Assembly: GCF_014643695.1 (NCBI RefSeq) | Contig: NZ_BMJY01000002.1 | Location: forward strand, 69,676 to 133,675 | Direction: 5' to 3' | From: Microbacterium album | GTDB taxonomy: Bacteria; Actinomycetota; Actinomycetes; Actinomycetales; Microbacteriaceae | Length of the DNA: 64,000 nt | Part shown: positions 1 to 7,845 of the stretch, piece after piece | How positions within the stretch are numbered: the stretch's first letter is position 1 | Layout of the letters: the number at the start of each line of letters is the position of its first letter | The notes under the pieces: model-generated | Told to the model about the DNA's origin: nothing | The model's database searches: none | What the model saw: the letters and a program-made list of their open reading frames with translations, nothing else | Position numbers and translations under genes: made by a program

Positions 1-29
1 CCCAGCCCCCGGCGCGACCTCGGGGCCGC

Positions 30-172
30 GTTTCGACTCGCCTCCGGCTCGCTCAACGAGCAGACAAAGCCCCGACCCGCCCCGCGCCTCCCCGCCTCGG
101 TTTCGACTCCGCCGCTACGCGGCTCCGCTCAACCCGTTTCGACTCCGCGGCTCCGCCGCTCCGCTCAACGAG
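30..172. repeat. three GTTTCGACTC...GCTCAAC elements
   Basis: Three copies of a short element start with GTTTCGACTC and end with GCTCAAC(GAG), at 30-60, 100-133 and 136-172. Copies 2 and 3 lie nearly head to tail. The cores between the conserved ends (ccgccgctacgcggctccg and similar) can form small GC hairpins. I recall similar sequences between genes in many Microbacterium genomes; that is memory, not a search. Confidence 0.6.
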
Positions 173-355
173 CAACCAAAAGCCCGTACCCCTTACCCCT
201 ACCCACCCACCTCAACCCACCTACCTCAACCCGGTGCGAGCGCGAAGCGCGAGCGTGCGGGCGCGAGTGCGCCCGCCAACCAGGCGCGAAGCGCCGGCGC
301 GCTGGAGCGCAGCGAAAGCGCCTCCCCCGAGGAGCGGCCCCTCGGGGCCCGACGA

Positions 356-447
356 GCGGGAGAAAAAAGAAGAGCGTGGGAGGAAAAAAGAAAGCGCGTG
401 GGAGAAAAAAGAACAGCGTGGGAGGAAAAAGAAAGAGAAGAAGAAAC
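356..447. repeat. purine-rich ~20-nt tandem repeat
   Basis: The unit GCGTGGGAGRAAAAAAGAA recurs with starts at 374, 396 and 416, preceded by a degenerate copy at about 353 and followed by a decayed GA-rich tail. It is strongly AT-rich and strand-asymmetric in a GC-rich region. On the lysE (minus) strand it reads as successive T-runs immediately after the stop codon, so it could work in 3'-end formation. Confidence 0.7.
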
Positions 448-451
448 CGCG

Positions 452-1168
452 TCAGGCGAGCGCGAGGCCCGCCGCGAGCGCGAGCATGGCCACGGCGATG
501 AGGGCGTCGAGGAGGCGCCATGCGCGCGGGGAGGCGAGCCAGCGCGCGGCGAACCGGGAGGCCAGGGCTAGGAACGTGAACCAGGTGGCGCTGCCGAGCA
601 CCGCGCCCGCGCCGAAGGCCCAGCGTGCATCGCCGTAGCCGGCCGAGACGGAACCCAGCAGGAACACCGTGTCGAGGTAGCCGTGGGGATTCAGCCAGGT
701 GATGGCAAGGCACGACAGCACGGCGGGCAGCAGCGTGCCGGTGCGTCGTGCCGTCCGCGCGCGCGTGAGCGTCATCGTTCCGCTCGTGCCGGCGGGCGCC
801 GGCGGCGGATCGCCCAGGGCGTCGCGCTCGACGCGGGTGCGCGGAGGAGCGTCGAGGGCGAGCGATTCTGCCTTGGGGCGGATGGCGCGCCACGCGGCCG
901 CCAGCCCGTACCAGGTCAGGAACAGCACGCCGCCCCAGCGCACGACCTCGAACAGCCAGGGAACCTTGGTGACGGCGGCGCCGACGCCGGCCACGCCGAG
1001 CGCGATCAGGATCGCGTCGCTCGCGAGGCACGTGATGGCGAGGGCGACGACGTGCTGACGGTGCACGCCCATCCGCAGGAGGAAGACGTTCTGCGCGCCG
1101 GGCGCGATGATGAGCGACAGGCACAGTCCGAAGCCCGCGAGTGCAGCGGCGGCGAAGGGGGTGAGCAC
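452..1168 (-). CDS. lysE: LysE family amino-acid exporter (lysine/arginine)
   Basis: A 238-aa inner-membrane exporter of the LysE/ArgO family, which expels excess basic amino acids. The N-terminus reads LSLIIAPGAQNVFLLRMG, the family signature, followed by hydrophobic segments near residues 35-60 and 70-90, a polar cytoplasmic loop at about 95-135 rich in Arg, and further membrane segments to the end. The GTG start at 1168 lacks a Shine-Dalgarno, but a TTGATC/TAGTGT promoter ends exactly 6 nt upstream, so the mRNA is probably leaderless. It is divergent from a LysG-type regulator, the classical arrangement in which the regulator with bound Lys/Arg activates the exporter. Confidence 0.9.
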   Translation of the reverse strand: MLTPFAAAALAGFGLCLSLIIAPGAQNVFLLRMGVHRQHVVALAITCLASDAILIALGVAGVGAAVTKVPWLFEVVRWGGVLFLTWYGLAAAWRAIRPKAESLALDAPPRTRVERDALGDPPPAPAGTSGTMTLTRARTARRTGTLLPAVLSCLAITWLNPHGYLDTVFLLGSVSAGYGDARWAFGAGAVLGSATWFTFLALASRFAARWLASPRAWRLLDALIAVAMLALAAGLALA

Positions 1169-1174
1169 GCAGCG

Positions 1175-1203
1175 ACACTACGGTCGCGGCGTGGCAGGAT
1201 CAA
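1175..1203 (-). promoter_or_regulatory. leaderless lysE promoter
   Basis: On the minus strand TTGATC (1203-1198) and TAGTGT (1180-1175) are separated by 17 bp, and the -10 box ends 6 nt before the GTG of lysE. This fits an actinobacterial leaderless promoter. The LysG-type regulator presumably binds at or just upstream of it, in the 78-bp divergent spacer. The motifs are visible; the function is inferred. Confidence 0.55.
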
Positions 1204-1246
1204 AAGCCAGCTTAAAGATTCTGTACCACGTGAAGGAACGCTTAAC

Positions 1247-2134
1247 GTGTGGATCCCACCCGACCTCGCCGAGACGGTCGCCGCGATCGTCGACGAGGGC
1301 AGCCTGGACGGCGCTGCGCGCGCGTTGCGCATCACGCCCTCGGCGGTCAGCCAGCGGCTGCGCGCGCTCGAGGGACAGTTGGGTCGCGTGCTCGTCGTGC
1401 GCTCCAAGCCGGCGCGGGCCACTGAGGCCGGTGCGGTCGTGCTGCGGCTCGCTCGCCAGTACGCGCTCCTGCGCCACGACGCCGGCGTCGCGCTCGGCCT
1501 GGAGGGGCCGGGCCGGATGCGCGTGCCCATCGCCGTCAACTCCGACTCGCTCGCCACGTGGTTCCTGCCCGCGCTGCAGCGGATCGCGCACACGCACGAC
1601 GTCGCGCTCGAGCTGCACCGGGACGACCAGGACCACACCGCTGCGCTGCTCGAGGGCGGCACGGTCACCGCGGCCGTGACCTCGCAGCGGGATCCCATCG
1701 CCGGATGCACCGTGACCGGGCTCGGCGCCACGGTCTATCATCCGGTCGCCTCGCCGGGGTTCGTCGCGCGCTGGCTGCCGGGAGGTGCGACCCCCGCCGC
1801 GCTCGCGGAGGCACCGGTCGTGGACTACGACCGCACGGATGACCTGCAGACGCGGTGGCTCATCGCGTGCGGCGCCGATCCGTCTCGGCCGCCGCGCCAC
1901 TACGTGCCCGCGTCGGAGGACTACGCGACCGCGGTGCGGCTCGGCTTCGGATGGGGACTGCTGCCGCCGCTGCAGGCGCAGGCCGCGCTCGACGAGGGCC
2001 GCCTCGTGCGCCTCGACGGCCCCGCGATGCGCGTGCCGCTCTACTGGCAGCAATGGAACCTCCGCTCACCCCTGCTGGAGGACATCCGCGCGGCCGTCGT
2101 GGAGGCGGCGCGCGCCGCGCTCGAGCCGGCCTGA
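1247..2134 (+). CDS. lysG: LysR family regulator LysG/ArgP
   Basis: A 295-aa LysR-type transcription factor. The N-terminal HTH (residues about 1-60: AARALRITPSAVSQRLRALEGQLGRVLVVR) is typical of ArgP/LysG, and the C-terminal effector domain follows from about residue 90. The start is GTG 1247 because GAAGGA lies at 1232-1237 with 9-nt spacing and the HTH begins right after; the same frame is open far upstream but overlaps lysE on the other strand and encodes no domain. Family members sense Lys/Arg and activate the divergent lysE. Confidence 0.9.
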   Translation: MWIPPDLAETVAAIVDEGSLDGAARALRITPSAVSQRLRALEGQLGRVLVVRSKPARATEAGAVVLRLARQYALLRHDAGVALGLEGPGRMRVPIAVNSDSLATWFLPALQRIAHTHDVALELHRDDQDHTAALLEGGTVTAAVTSQRDPIAGCTVTGLGATVYHPVASPGFVARWLPGGATPAALAEAPVVDYDRTDDLQTRWLIACGADPSRPPRHYVPASEDYATAVRLGFGWGLLPPLQAQAALDEGRLVRLDGPAMRVPLYWQQWNLRSPLLEDIRAAVVEAARAALEPA

Positions 2135-2149
2135 GCACCGTCAGCGCCG

Positions 2150-3949
2150 TCAGCCGCCGTCCGAGAGCGTCACAGGTCCTGCGGTCGCGGTGCCCAGGAG
2201 CAGCGTCGTCAGGGAACCGGGGCTGCCGGCCGGCGCGACGATCCCGACGCGCAGGGCCGTCACGACGTACTGCGCCGTCGCCGTGGCGGTCGCCGGGTGG
2301 TAGGAGGGCGGCCCCGCCGGAGGCGGATTCGGGGACGTGACGTCGGGCTGAACGTTGACCTGGAGGGACAGCACGGACGGCAGCGGCGCCAGCACGCTCT
2401 CGACGGCTCCCACGAGCGTCGTCGTGAGGCCCGTCAGCGTCGTGCCGAGCGTTCCGACGATTCCCAGGGGTGCCTCGAGCACACCCGCGATCGCGCTCAC
2501 CAGCACCGAGCCGAGTCCTTCCAGTGCGCTGGTCAGCGGAGTGAGCAGAAGCCCCAGGAGACCCGTGATGATCGGACCCAGTCCGCGGAGGCCGGTGAGG
2601 TCGACCTCGATCCCGGTGGCGAGAGCGGACCCCTCCCCGGTGAGCGCTGCGAGGTCCGCGTCGATGCCGATCCTCACCTGGGCGATGGGTCGCGGGCTCG
2701 AGAGGATGCCCAGCATGACCGTGGGGGCCAGGTCGATGCTGACCCGCGTGCCGCCGACGGCGGTCGTCAGCGCGCCGACGACGGTGGACACCCAGTCCTG
2801 GAGCACCGCATCGACGCGTCCCGCCAGAGCGTTCACGACCTGCTCGTCGAGGACCAGCTCGGTGTTCGGAGGCAGATCGTTGAGGCCGTGCGGACCCGAC
2901 GACAGCAGCTTGGTGAGATCGACCGCGATGCGGCCCTCACGCAGCTCGAGGCGCACGACGCCTTCGCTGTCGGCGGCCTCGTCGAGCAGACCGGCCACGG
3001 CGGCGCCCAGATCGGGCACCGTCACGGCGACGCCGGATCCTCGCTGCTGCACCGCGAGGGTTGCCACCGGCGCCAGGTTCAGACCCAGGACGTTGCCGAT
3101 CGCACCGTTGATCGCCGACCCGAGGGCGCCCTCCAGGCCGCGCAGGCTGCCGTCGAGAGCGGTGACGGTCGACTCGACGACGCCGACGAGCTCGCGCAGG
3201 GCCGGGGCGTCGAGCACGAGCTGGAGGCCCGCGATGTCGTAGTCGCGTTCCACGGCGCGCGTCGCCTCGATGCCCCACACCGCCTCGCGGAGCAGAGCGC
3301 AGCCGTCGACGCGCGACAGCGCGGACACGGCGCCGATCTCCAGGCCGACATCGGACACCGCTCCGGCGATCACGGGCAGCGTCTCGCCGAGGGAGATCGT
3401 CGAGGCGGCCGGCGGCGTCGCGGCGCCGTACTCGCCGATCGTCACAATGCCTGAGCGGTCCGTCACCAGCCCCGTCGCGCCGGTCGCGGTGCCCAGAGCG
3501 GTCACCTGCGCGTACTGGCCGAGCGCGCCCGTGGCGAAGCCGGGAAGCGCGGCGTCGATGCGCGGCAGCGCGACGGCGGCCAGTCCGGACAGCGCGCCGA
3601 CGCTGAGCGAGGTGGCGCGCGTGTAGGCGAGCCGGTCCTCGGGATCGAGGTCGTGCGCGCCGACCGGATGGAAATGCTCGGCGCCGGCGCTGTCGACACG
3701 GTTCTCCACGCCCTGCACCTCGGCGACCGCGCCCAACGGGGTGCCCAGGAGCGTCCCGTCGACCTGGCGCCCGGAGGCGGCCGCGGCGTATCCCTCCTCC
3801 GTGCCGCAGTCGAAGCTCTGCGTCGCCAGGGCGGTCGTCGTCCACTCCGCGTCGGTCCAGCTCGCGAGCGAGCCGTTTCCGGTCGCGGGCACGACGAGGA
3901 GCGCCACGAGGCCCGCGACCGCCCAGACCCGGTGGAAGGGCCGCGTCAT
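2150..3949 (-). CDS. choice-of-anchor G family surface protein, SipW-type signal peptide
   Basis: A 599-aa secreted protein. The N-terminus carries an alternate-type signal: basic start, hydrophobic core, then GNGSLASWTDAEWTTTALA, the pattern of SipW substrates. The rest is rich in Ala/Gly/Val/Thr with many short beta-like segments, as in choice-of-anchor G proteins. I see no C-terminal sorting signal, so it may be held by partners. ATG 3949 is chosen because it overlaps the stop of the upstream gene as ATGA (3946-3949) and starts the signal peptide; a longer open frame to 4387 is overlap only. It is the last gene of the four-gene SipW cassette. Its molecular function is unknown. Confidence 0.75.
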   Translation of the reverse strand: MTRPFHRVWAVAGLVALLVVPATGNGSLASWTDAEWTTTALATQSFDCGTEEGYAAAASGRQVDGTLLGTPLGAVAEVQGVENRVDSAGAEHFHPVGAHDLDPEDRLAYTRATSLSVGALSGLAAVALPRIDAALPGFATGALGQYAQVTALGTATGATGLVTDRSGIVTIGEYGAATPPAASTISLGETLPVIAGAVSDVGLEIGAVSALSRVDGCALLREAVWGIEATRAVERDYDIAGLQLVLDAPALRELVGVVESTVTALDGSLRGLEGALGSAINGAIGNVLGLNLAPVATLAVQQRGSGVAVTVPDLGAAVAGLLDEAADSEGVVRLELREGRIAVDLTKLLSSGPHGLNDLPPNTELVLDEQVVNALAGRVDAVLQDWVSTVVGALTTAVGGTRVSIDLAPTVMLGILSSPRPIAQVRIGIDADLAALTGEGSALATGIEVDLTGLRGLGPIITGLLGLLLTPLTSALEGLGSVLVSAIAGVLEAPLGIVGTLGTTLTGLTTTLVGAVESVLAPLPSVLSLQVNVQPDVTSPNPPPAGPPSYHPATATATAQYVVTALRVGIVAPAGSPGSLTTLLLGTATAGPVTLSDGG

Positions 3950-4725
3950 GACGCACCCCCCGGTCGCCTGCGCAGCAGCCTCAGGCCGGCGCCGATCGCG
4001 AGCGCGGACAGGGCGAGGGCCGCCAGCCGGACGATCGCCGCGGGATCCGCGCCGGTCGCCGCGAGCCCCGGCGCAGCGTCCGCGGGTCCGGGCCGGGGCG
4101 CGTCTCGCGCGCCCTCGTCGTACGGCCCGCCGGCGCGAGCAGCCGTCACGCCGAGGTCGACGATGGCGCCCAGGGCCTGGAGGGTCTCGTCGGCGCGCGC
4201 CTCCGCCGAGTCCTCCACCGAGAGGGTCACGAGGAAGTAGTGCGGGTCGGCGCTGTCGAGCTCGAGCATGTGGACGGCCGGGCTCGGGTCGTCCGCGAGA
4301 TCGTGGGCGGGCGTCACAGTGAGCGATCCTCCCGGGGCGTCGCACCGCGGCGACCCCTCGTCCACGCCGTGCCACGGAGCAAGGCACTGCTCGACGCTCA
4401 TCGTGAGCCCGCGCGGGTGCGCGGCCAGCGGCCCGCGCTTGGCGACCTGGAGGGCGACCGAGGCGCTCCCGCCCTTGTCGTCGTGTTCGGCGCGGACGAT
4501 CCAGTAGCCCGGATCGCCGGGCGACAGCGAGGCCACGTCGTGCGGTGCGGGAGCGTGCCGGGAGGAGAGCGTCAGCAGGCGATCGGGGGTGGACTGCACG
4601 GGCGCGGGCGTGAACGCGTCAGCGTGCGCGACGAGCGACGAGCCCGCCCCGACGGCCAGCACGGCGCCCGCGGCGACGAGAGCCGCGCCTGCGCCGCGGC
4701 GCATCCGCCTGTGCGCGGCGGTCAC
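3946..4725 (-). CDS. LAATG-anchored surface protein
   Basis: A 259-aa exported protein. Residues 1-40 form a conventional signal peptide (RRMRRGAG, Ala/Val core, AHA cleavage site). The C-terminus has LAATG, a hydrophobic stretch (RLAALALSALAIGAGL) and a basic tail (RRRPG), i.e. a cell-wall sorting signal of the LAxTG type handled by class E sortases. The GTG start at 4725 overlaps the sipW stop as GTGA, and the stop overlaps the next start, so the genes are translationally coupled. No sortase is encoded nearby; a housekeeping one would be needed. The central ~180 residues match no family I know. Confidence 0.7.
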   Translation of the reverse strand: MTAAHRRMRRGAGAALVAAGAVLAVGAGSSLVAHADAFTPAPVQSTPDRLLTLSSRHAPAPHDVASLSPGDPGYWIVRAEHDDKGGSASVALQVAKRGPLAAHPRGLTMSVEQCLAPWHGVDEGSPRCDAPGGSLTVTPAHDLADDPSPAVHMLELDSADPHYFLVTLSVEDSAEARADETLQALGAIVDLGVTAARAGGPYDEGARDAPRPGPADAAPGLAATGADPAAIVRLAALALSALAIGAGLRLLRRRPGGAS

Positions 4726-5330
4726 GATCGCGACCCCCGCGGCCACATCACCCAGAGCACGGCGAGCGGGATCAGCACCGCCAGGATCGTGACGCGCACG
4801 GGTGACGCCAGCTGCGCGATCGGGAATCCCACCCAGGGGAGCGACGCGACGACGAGGCCCGCCTGCGTCACCGCGTAGCGATGCGCGTCCGGGGTCGCGT
4901 TCGCGTCGCCGCGCAGCGTTAGGAGCCGCTCGCCGGGGGCCGCCCCGGGCTCGATCTCGACCACCCGGTGGGTCACGAGCTCGTCGTCGTGCGCGCGCGG
5001 CACGCTCACGACGTCGCCGACGCGGAGGTCGGCCGCGTCCACGACGCGCACGACGGCCGCCGTGCCCGGCGGCATCCCCGGGGACATCGAGCCGGTGCTG
5101 AGGATCACCAGGTGGAGGCCGAAGAACGATGCGGCCGCCAGCCACGCGATCGACGCGGCTCCGATACCGCCGAGCAGGACGACCAGGCCGTTGCGGGCGA
5201 ACAACACGATGCGGGCGCCGCGGCTCCGACGTGTGCGGCCGCGGACACGCCGGCGCGCCGACGCGGGAGCGCCGGCGGCGACGGGGACGTGTGCGGACGG
5301 CGCGGAGTCGCGCTCCGGGGCGAGGGTCAT
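4722..5330 (-). CDS. sipW: SipW-type signal peptidase I (S26B)
   Basis: A 202-aa membrane signal peptidase. After a basic, disordered N-terminus (1-40) comes a membrane segment (FARNGLVVLLGGIGAASIAWLAA). Then follows the catalytic-Ser box LSTGSMSPGMPPG and, further on, VGDVVSVPR, TLRGDANATPD and a C-terminal membrane segment ending VLWVMWPRG. The absence of a catalytic-Lys box and the presence of a GDAN box fit the ER/archaeal (SipW) subtype. It lies between two genes with alternate-type signal peptides, so it very probably processes them. ATG 5330 is 11 nt after the upstream stop. Confidence 0.85.
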   Translation of the reverse strand: MTLAPERDSAPSAHVPVAAGAPASARRRVRGRTRRSRGARIVLFARNGLVVLLGGIGAASIAWLAAASFFGLHLVILSTGSMSPGMPPGTAAVVRVVDAADLRVGDVVSVPRAHDDELVTHRVVEIEPGAAPGERLLTLRGDANATPDAHRYAVTQAGLVVASLPWVGFPIAQLASPVRVTILAVLIPLAVLWVMWPRGSRS

Positions 5331-5341
5331 CGCGCCCGGCG

Positions 5342-6070
5342 TCAGTTCGACGTGGCGGAGAACTCCCACGCGGGCTGGAGGCCCACGCCCATGTAGCTCT
5401 CCTGGGTGATGCCGGCCGGTAGCGGGTCGGGGAGGTTGAACTCGAGCTCGAAGCAGTAGTACTGCACGTTGCCGCCGTTCGCCAGCAGCGTCTGGCCGGG
5501 TGCGGTGCCCGCCGCAGAGCCCAGCGCGTCGGTCGCCGCGGCGAGGGTGACGCCGGGCTGGGTGCCGATGGTCGCATCGCACGTGTGATCCGGCGTCGAG
5601 TCGGACTCGCTCCACGTCCACACGGTGGCGGTCGTGGCGGCGAAGAGGCGATCGGTGTCCGTCGTCGGACCGCCCGTGGTGAGCACGTCGATGGCCGGCT
5701 GGAGGACGAGCGTTCCGCCGACGGAGTTCACGTCGGGCGCGGTGCGCAGGCCGACCAGACCGTAGGTGGGCACGCCCGGTGCGAGGTCCTCGACCGAGAA
5801 GGTCACGACGTTGCCGGGGCTGGTCTCGGCATGGATGAACGCGCCGGCCGGGCCGCCGCCGACCGGGTAGGCGTGCTGCTCGACCTCGAAGGCGGACGTG
5901 CTGACCACCGGGCCGCCGGAGTCGGTGCCGGTCGTGATCCACTCGGTGTCGGTCCAGGCGGCCAGGCTCAGGGTGACGCCGACGCCGGCGACGGCGACCG
6001 CGCTCACGACGGCGACGAGCTTTGCGCCGCGGAGAGCGCGCGCGCGGGTACGGGGACGGGGGGTGTGCAT
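5342..6070 (-). CDS. alternate-type (SipW) signal peptide protein, TasA/CalY-like
   Basis: A 242-aa secreted protein, first gene of the SipW cassette. The N-terminus has Arg-rich residues 1-16, a hydrophobic core (KLVAVVSAVAVAGVGVTLS) and LAAWTDTEWITTG, the SipW-substrate pattern shared with the choice-of-anchor G protein of the same operon. The mature part is about 200 residues with two Cys and Thr/Gly-rich beta-prone stretches. ATG 6070 has GGAG six bases upstream. By context it is a major processed surface or matrix component; similarity to biofilm fibre protein TasA is by layout only. Confidence 0.75.
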   Translation of the reverse strand: MHTPRPRTRARALRGAKLVAVVSAVAVAGVGVTLSLAAWTDTEWITTGTDSGGPVVSTSAFEVEQHAYPVGGGPAGAFIHAETSPGNVVTFSVEDLAPGVPTYGLVGLRTAPDVNSVGGTLVLQPAIDVLTTGGPTTDTDRLFAATTATVWTWSESDSTPDHTCDATIGTQPGVTLAAATDALGSAAGTAPGQTLLANGGNVQYYCFELEFNLPDPLPAGITQESYMGVGLQPAWEFSATSN

Positions 6071-6189
6071 CGGGTGCTCCAGCGGGATGATGAGGGGGAG
6101 GGGGACATGCATTCCGGGATACTGCAATCCTGATCTAACAGGTTCCTCCCAGTTATGTCGAGAGTTTTCCCCCTCCGCGTCACCCTGCG

Positions 6190-7221
6190 TCATCCGTCGC
6201 CGATGCGGAGCACCACCTTGCCCCTCGCGTGACCCTCCTCGACATGGCGGTGGGCCTGCGCCGCCTGCTCGAGGTCGAACACCTTCTCGACGTACACCTG
6301 CACCGAGCCGGATTCCAGCAGGCGCGCGATCGTGCCGAGCGCCGTCGCGTCGGGGACGACCTTGAACGAGGTGGCGCGCACACCCGCCTCGCGCGCCTCG
6401 TCCGCATACCCGGGCCAGCTGCCCGTCGGCACGACGATGAGGAGGCCGCCGGGACGCAGGACCGACAGCGAGCGCGACCCGGTGCGGTCGTGGACGTTGC
6501 CGATCAGATCGATGACGACGTCGACGTCGCCCACGACCTCCTCGAAACGCGTGGTGCGGTAGTCGATCACGACGTGCGCGCCCAGCTCGCGCAGCCAGGG
6601 CGCGTTCGCGGCCGATGACGTGGTCGTGACGTGTGCGCCGAAGTAGGCGGCGAACTGCACGGCGAAGTGGCCGACGCCACCGGAGCCCGCGTGGATGAGG
6701 ATGCGCTGGCCCTCGTGCGCATGCGCCGTCTCGATGACGAGCTGCCACGCCGTCAGCGCGGCCAGTGGAACGCCGGCCGCCTCCACGTGCGACAGCGAGG
6801 CCGGCTTGCGCGCGACCGAGGTCGTGGACGCCACCGCGTACTCCGCATAGGTGCCCGGCGTACGGGGGACCGCCGCCATCCCGAACACCGGCGTCCCGGG
6901 AGGGAGCGGATGCGCCTCGTACGGCGACGAGACGACGACGCCCGAGAAGTCGAAGCCCGGCACGGCGGGGTAGGAGCCGATGGCGCCCGAGACACCGCGT
7001 CCCGCCCGGGTCTTCGCGTCGATCGGATTGACGCCCGCGGCGACGACCTTGACGAGCAGCTCGTCCATCACGGGGGAGGGCGGCGGGAGCGTCGCCGGGC
7101 GCAGCACCTCCGCCCCTCCCGGCGCGTCGAAGACCACCGCTCGCATGGCCGCGGGCGGCGCCTGGGGCGCAGCCGGCGGATCCTGGGGCTCGGTCGCGGA
7201 TCGCGACGTCCGTAGTGTCAT
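6190..7221 (-). CDS. zinc-type alcohol dehydrogenase-like / NADPH:quinone oxidoreductase
   Basis: A 343-aa MDR-superfamily reductase. The GroES-like domain starts at about residue 26 (MRAVVFDAPGGAEVL, VVAAGVNPIDAKTRAG, PGFDFSG). The Rossmann part has ILIHAGSGGVGHFAVQFAAYFGA. The zinc-ligand Cys residues of true alcohol dehydrogenases are missing, pointing to a zinc-free quinone oxidoreductase/enoyl reductase. ATG 7221 is preceded by a GAGGGGG ribosome site; an internal ATG at 7146 also begins the domain. It stands alone between the SipW cassette and the marR-MFS operon. The substrate is unknown. Confidence 0.8.
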   Translation of the reverse strand: MTLRTSRSATEPQDPPAAPQAPPAAMRAVVFDAPGGAEVLRPATLPPPSPVMDELLVKVVAAGVNPIDAKTRAGRGVSGAIGSYPAVPGFDFSGVVVSSPYEAHPLPPGTPVFGMAAVPRTPGTYAEYAVASTTSVARKPASLSHVEAAGVPLAALTAWQLVIETAHAHEGQRILIHAGSGGVGHFAVQFAAYFGAHVTTTSSAANAPWLRELGAHVVIDYRTTRFEEVVGDVDVVIDLIGNVHDRTGSRSLSVLRPGGLLIVVPTGSWPGYADEAREAGVRATSFKVVPDATALGTIARLLESGSVQVYVEKVFDLEQAAQAHRHVEEGHARGKVVLRIGDG

Positions 7222-7335
7222 CGTTCGTTCCCCCTCTTGGCGACATGCCGGGACACCGCACCGGTGCGGCGTCCCCACCTCCCAGTCAAACGGGCGATTG
7301 TCTCGACGGTGTTTCGGCGGTGCTACGGCGCCCGC

Positions 7336-7845
7336 TCAGTCGTCGTCCGCCTGCCCACGACGGCTCGCGGCGGGCGGCTCGCCCGTCACGAGCGCGTGGA
7401 GCAGCTCGCTCAGTCGCTGCACGTCCTCGAGTGGCCAGGCCTCGAGCACCTGGGCCAGGCTGTTCTCCCCGCCGGCGCGGGCCGCCTCGAGGCGACGGCG
7501 TCCCTCGTCGGTCGCCTCCAGGAGGTGCGCGCGCCCGTCCGAGGGGTCCGGGGCGCGCGCCACGAGACCGAGCTCCTCGAGCTCGCGCACCATGCGGCTC
7601 AGCTGGCCCTTGTCGATCAGGAGTCGCTCGGCCATGGTCGAGGCCGTCAGCGGCCCGTGACGGACGATCGTCGTGAACACCTTGTAGGAACCCGGCAGCA
7701 TTCCCGGGCTCACGCGCTGTGCGATGCGCAGGATGACGTGACGGAACTGCGTCAGGAGCTCGGAGAACTCCGCCTCGACCGCGCGGACCGCCTGCTCCCG
7801 CTCGCTCCCCGCGGCGGGGGCGGCGGCAGGCTCCGTCGTCGTCAT
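7336..7845 (-). CDS. MarR family regulator of the adjacent exporter
   Basis: A 169-aa winged-helix repressor. The core reads LTASTMAERLLIDKGQLSRMVRELEELGLVARAPDPSDGRAHLLEATDEGRRRL (in part), a clear MarR recognition helix and wing. It is the second gene of an operon: its ATG overlaps the stop of the MFS exporter gene by 4 nt. Such pairs are usually autoregulated, the repressor releasing DNA when an exported toxic compound binds; a matching dyad lies upstream of the exporter gene. Confidence 0.88.
   Translation of the reverse strand: MTTTEPAAAPAAGSEREQAVRAVEAEFSELLTQFRHVILRIAQRVSPGMLPGSYKVFTTIVRHGPLTASTMAERLLIDKGQLSRMVRELEELGLVARAPDPSDGRAHLLEATDEGRRRLEAARAGGENSLAQVLEAWPLEDVQRLSELLHALVTGEPPAASRRGQADDD

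Larger units (their letters stand above)
1..451. other. non-coding region with repeats
   Basis: I find no convincing gene here; the reading frames that cross it are low-complexity Arg/Pro/Ala strings without domains. It holds two kinds of repeated DNA, listed separately: three GC-rich copies near the left edge and an AT-rich purine tandem array next to the 3' end of lysE. The middle (about 175-350) is GC-rich sequence with alternating gcgcgagcg-type words. The left neighbour lies outside the window. Confidence 0.6.

Noticed and set aside
3950..4387. N-terminal extension of the choice-of-anchor G protein
   Set aside because: It would precede the signal peptide and lies over the LAATG gene; ATGA coupling at 3946-3949 supports the shorter start.
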